Below are positions 12,786 through 12,797 of a stretch of DNA of 12,797 nucleotides, in pieces. The first letter of the stretch is position 1, and every line of letters begins with the position of its first letter. Origin of the DNA: JAGLHV01 sp023143305 [NCBI: Clostridia bacterium] (lineage in GTDB: Bacteria > CBDUZB01 > JAGLHV01); contig DAOVVV010000052.1 in NCBI GenBank assembly GCA_030637025.1, positions 1 to 12,797 of the forward strand, in the 5' to 3' direction. The notes below the pieces were generated by a model. That model did not search any database. It saw only the letters and a program-made list of their open reading frames with translations, and was not told the origin of the DNA. Both the position numbers and the translations under genes were made by a program.

Positions 12786-12797
12786 ACCTATTATTCC

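Overview
The window is AT-rich (about one third G+C by eye). Every convincing complete gene lies on the minus strand, so it should be read from high to low coordinates. The one plus-strand coding piece is the last 36 codons of a transposase at the left edge. The content points to an uncultured, diderm (Gram-negative-type) bacterium: an outer-membrane-type TPR lipoprotein, two PEP-CTERM surface proteins, a thermolysin-like secreted protease and a beta-propeller protein with FlgD/T9SS-like C-terminal modules, and a polyprenyl-phosphate sugar transferase. This mix is typical of candidate-phylum genomes such as Omnitrophota- or Desantisbacteria-like lineages. That placement is an inference from gene style and repeat style, not a phylogenetic result.

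Layout from right to left, which is the direction of transcription: a sugar transferase touching the right edge (12785-12111); a secreted seven-bladed SBBP-type propeller protein with TIG and FlgD-like domains (11932-10235); an island of small palindromes and a MITE-like element (about 9821-10078); PEP-CTERM protein 2 (9650-9033) and PEP-CTERM protein 1 (8803-8177), each with its own sigma70-type promoter and followed by a strong intrinsic terminator (8082-8111); a six-helix membrane protein (7705-6839) with a perfect-consensus promoter; a TPR lipoprotein (6471-5599); nadC (5254-4334); birA with a TTG start (4052-3060); and, 28 nt after birA, a 909-residue thermolysin-like metallopeptidase (3032-303). 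Left of it lie a G/C-run palindrome and the 3' end of an IS4-like transposase (1-111).

The genes form two themes. One is cofactor metabolism (NAD synthesis by NadC, biotin attachment by BirA). The other is the cell surface: exported protease, exported propeller, two proteins with exosortase tags, a TPR lipoprotein and the first glycosyl-phosphate transfer of an exopolysaccharide or glycan pathway. No exosortase is in the window.

The most unusual feature lies between the genes. Several transcription units are followed, right after the stop codon, by tracts of short degenerate tandem repeats: a 7-nt unit of the CTATGGA/CTGTCGA type, a T/G-rich companion tract, and a 9-10-nt unit of the AACCAATAA type. 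A 30-nt block of the 7-nt repeat is identical at 240-269 and 6727-6756 and is 28/30 conserved at 10189-10218. REP-like double hairpins, a G5/C5 palindrome family and a MITE-like element add to this. I see no tRNA, rRNA or CRISPR array.
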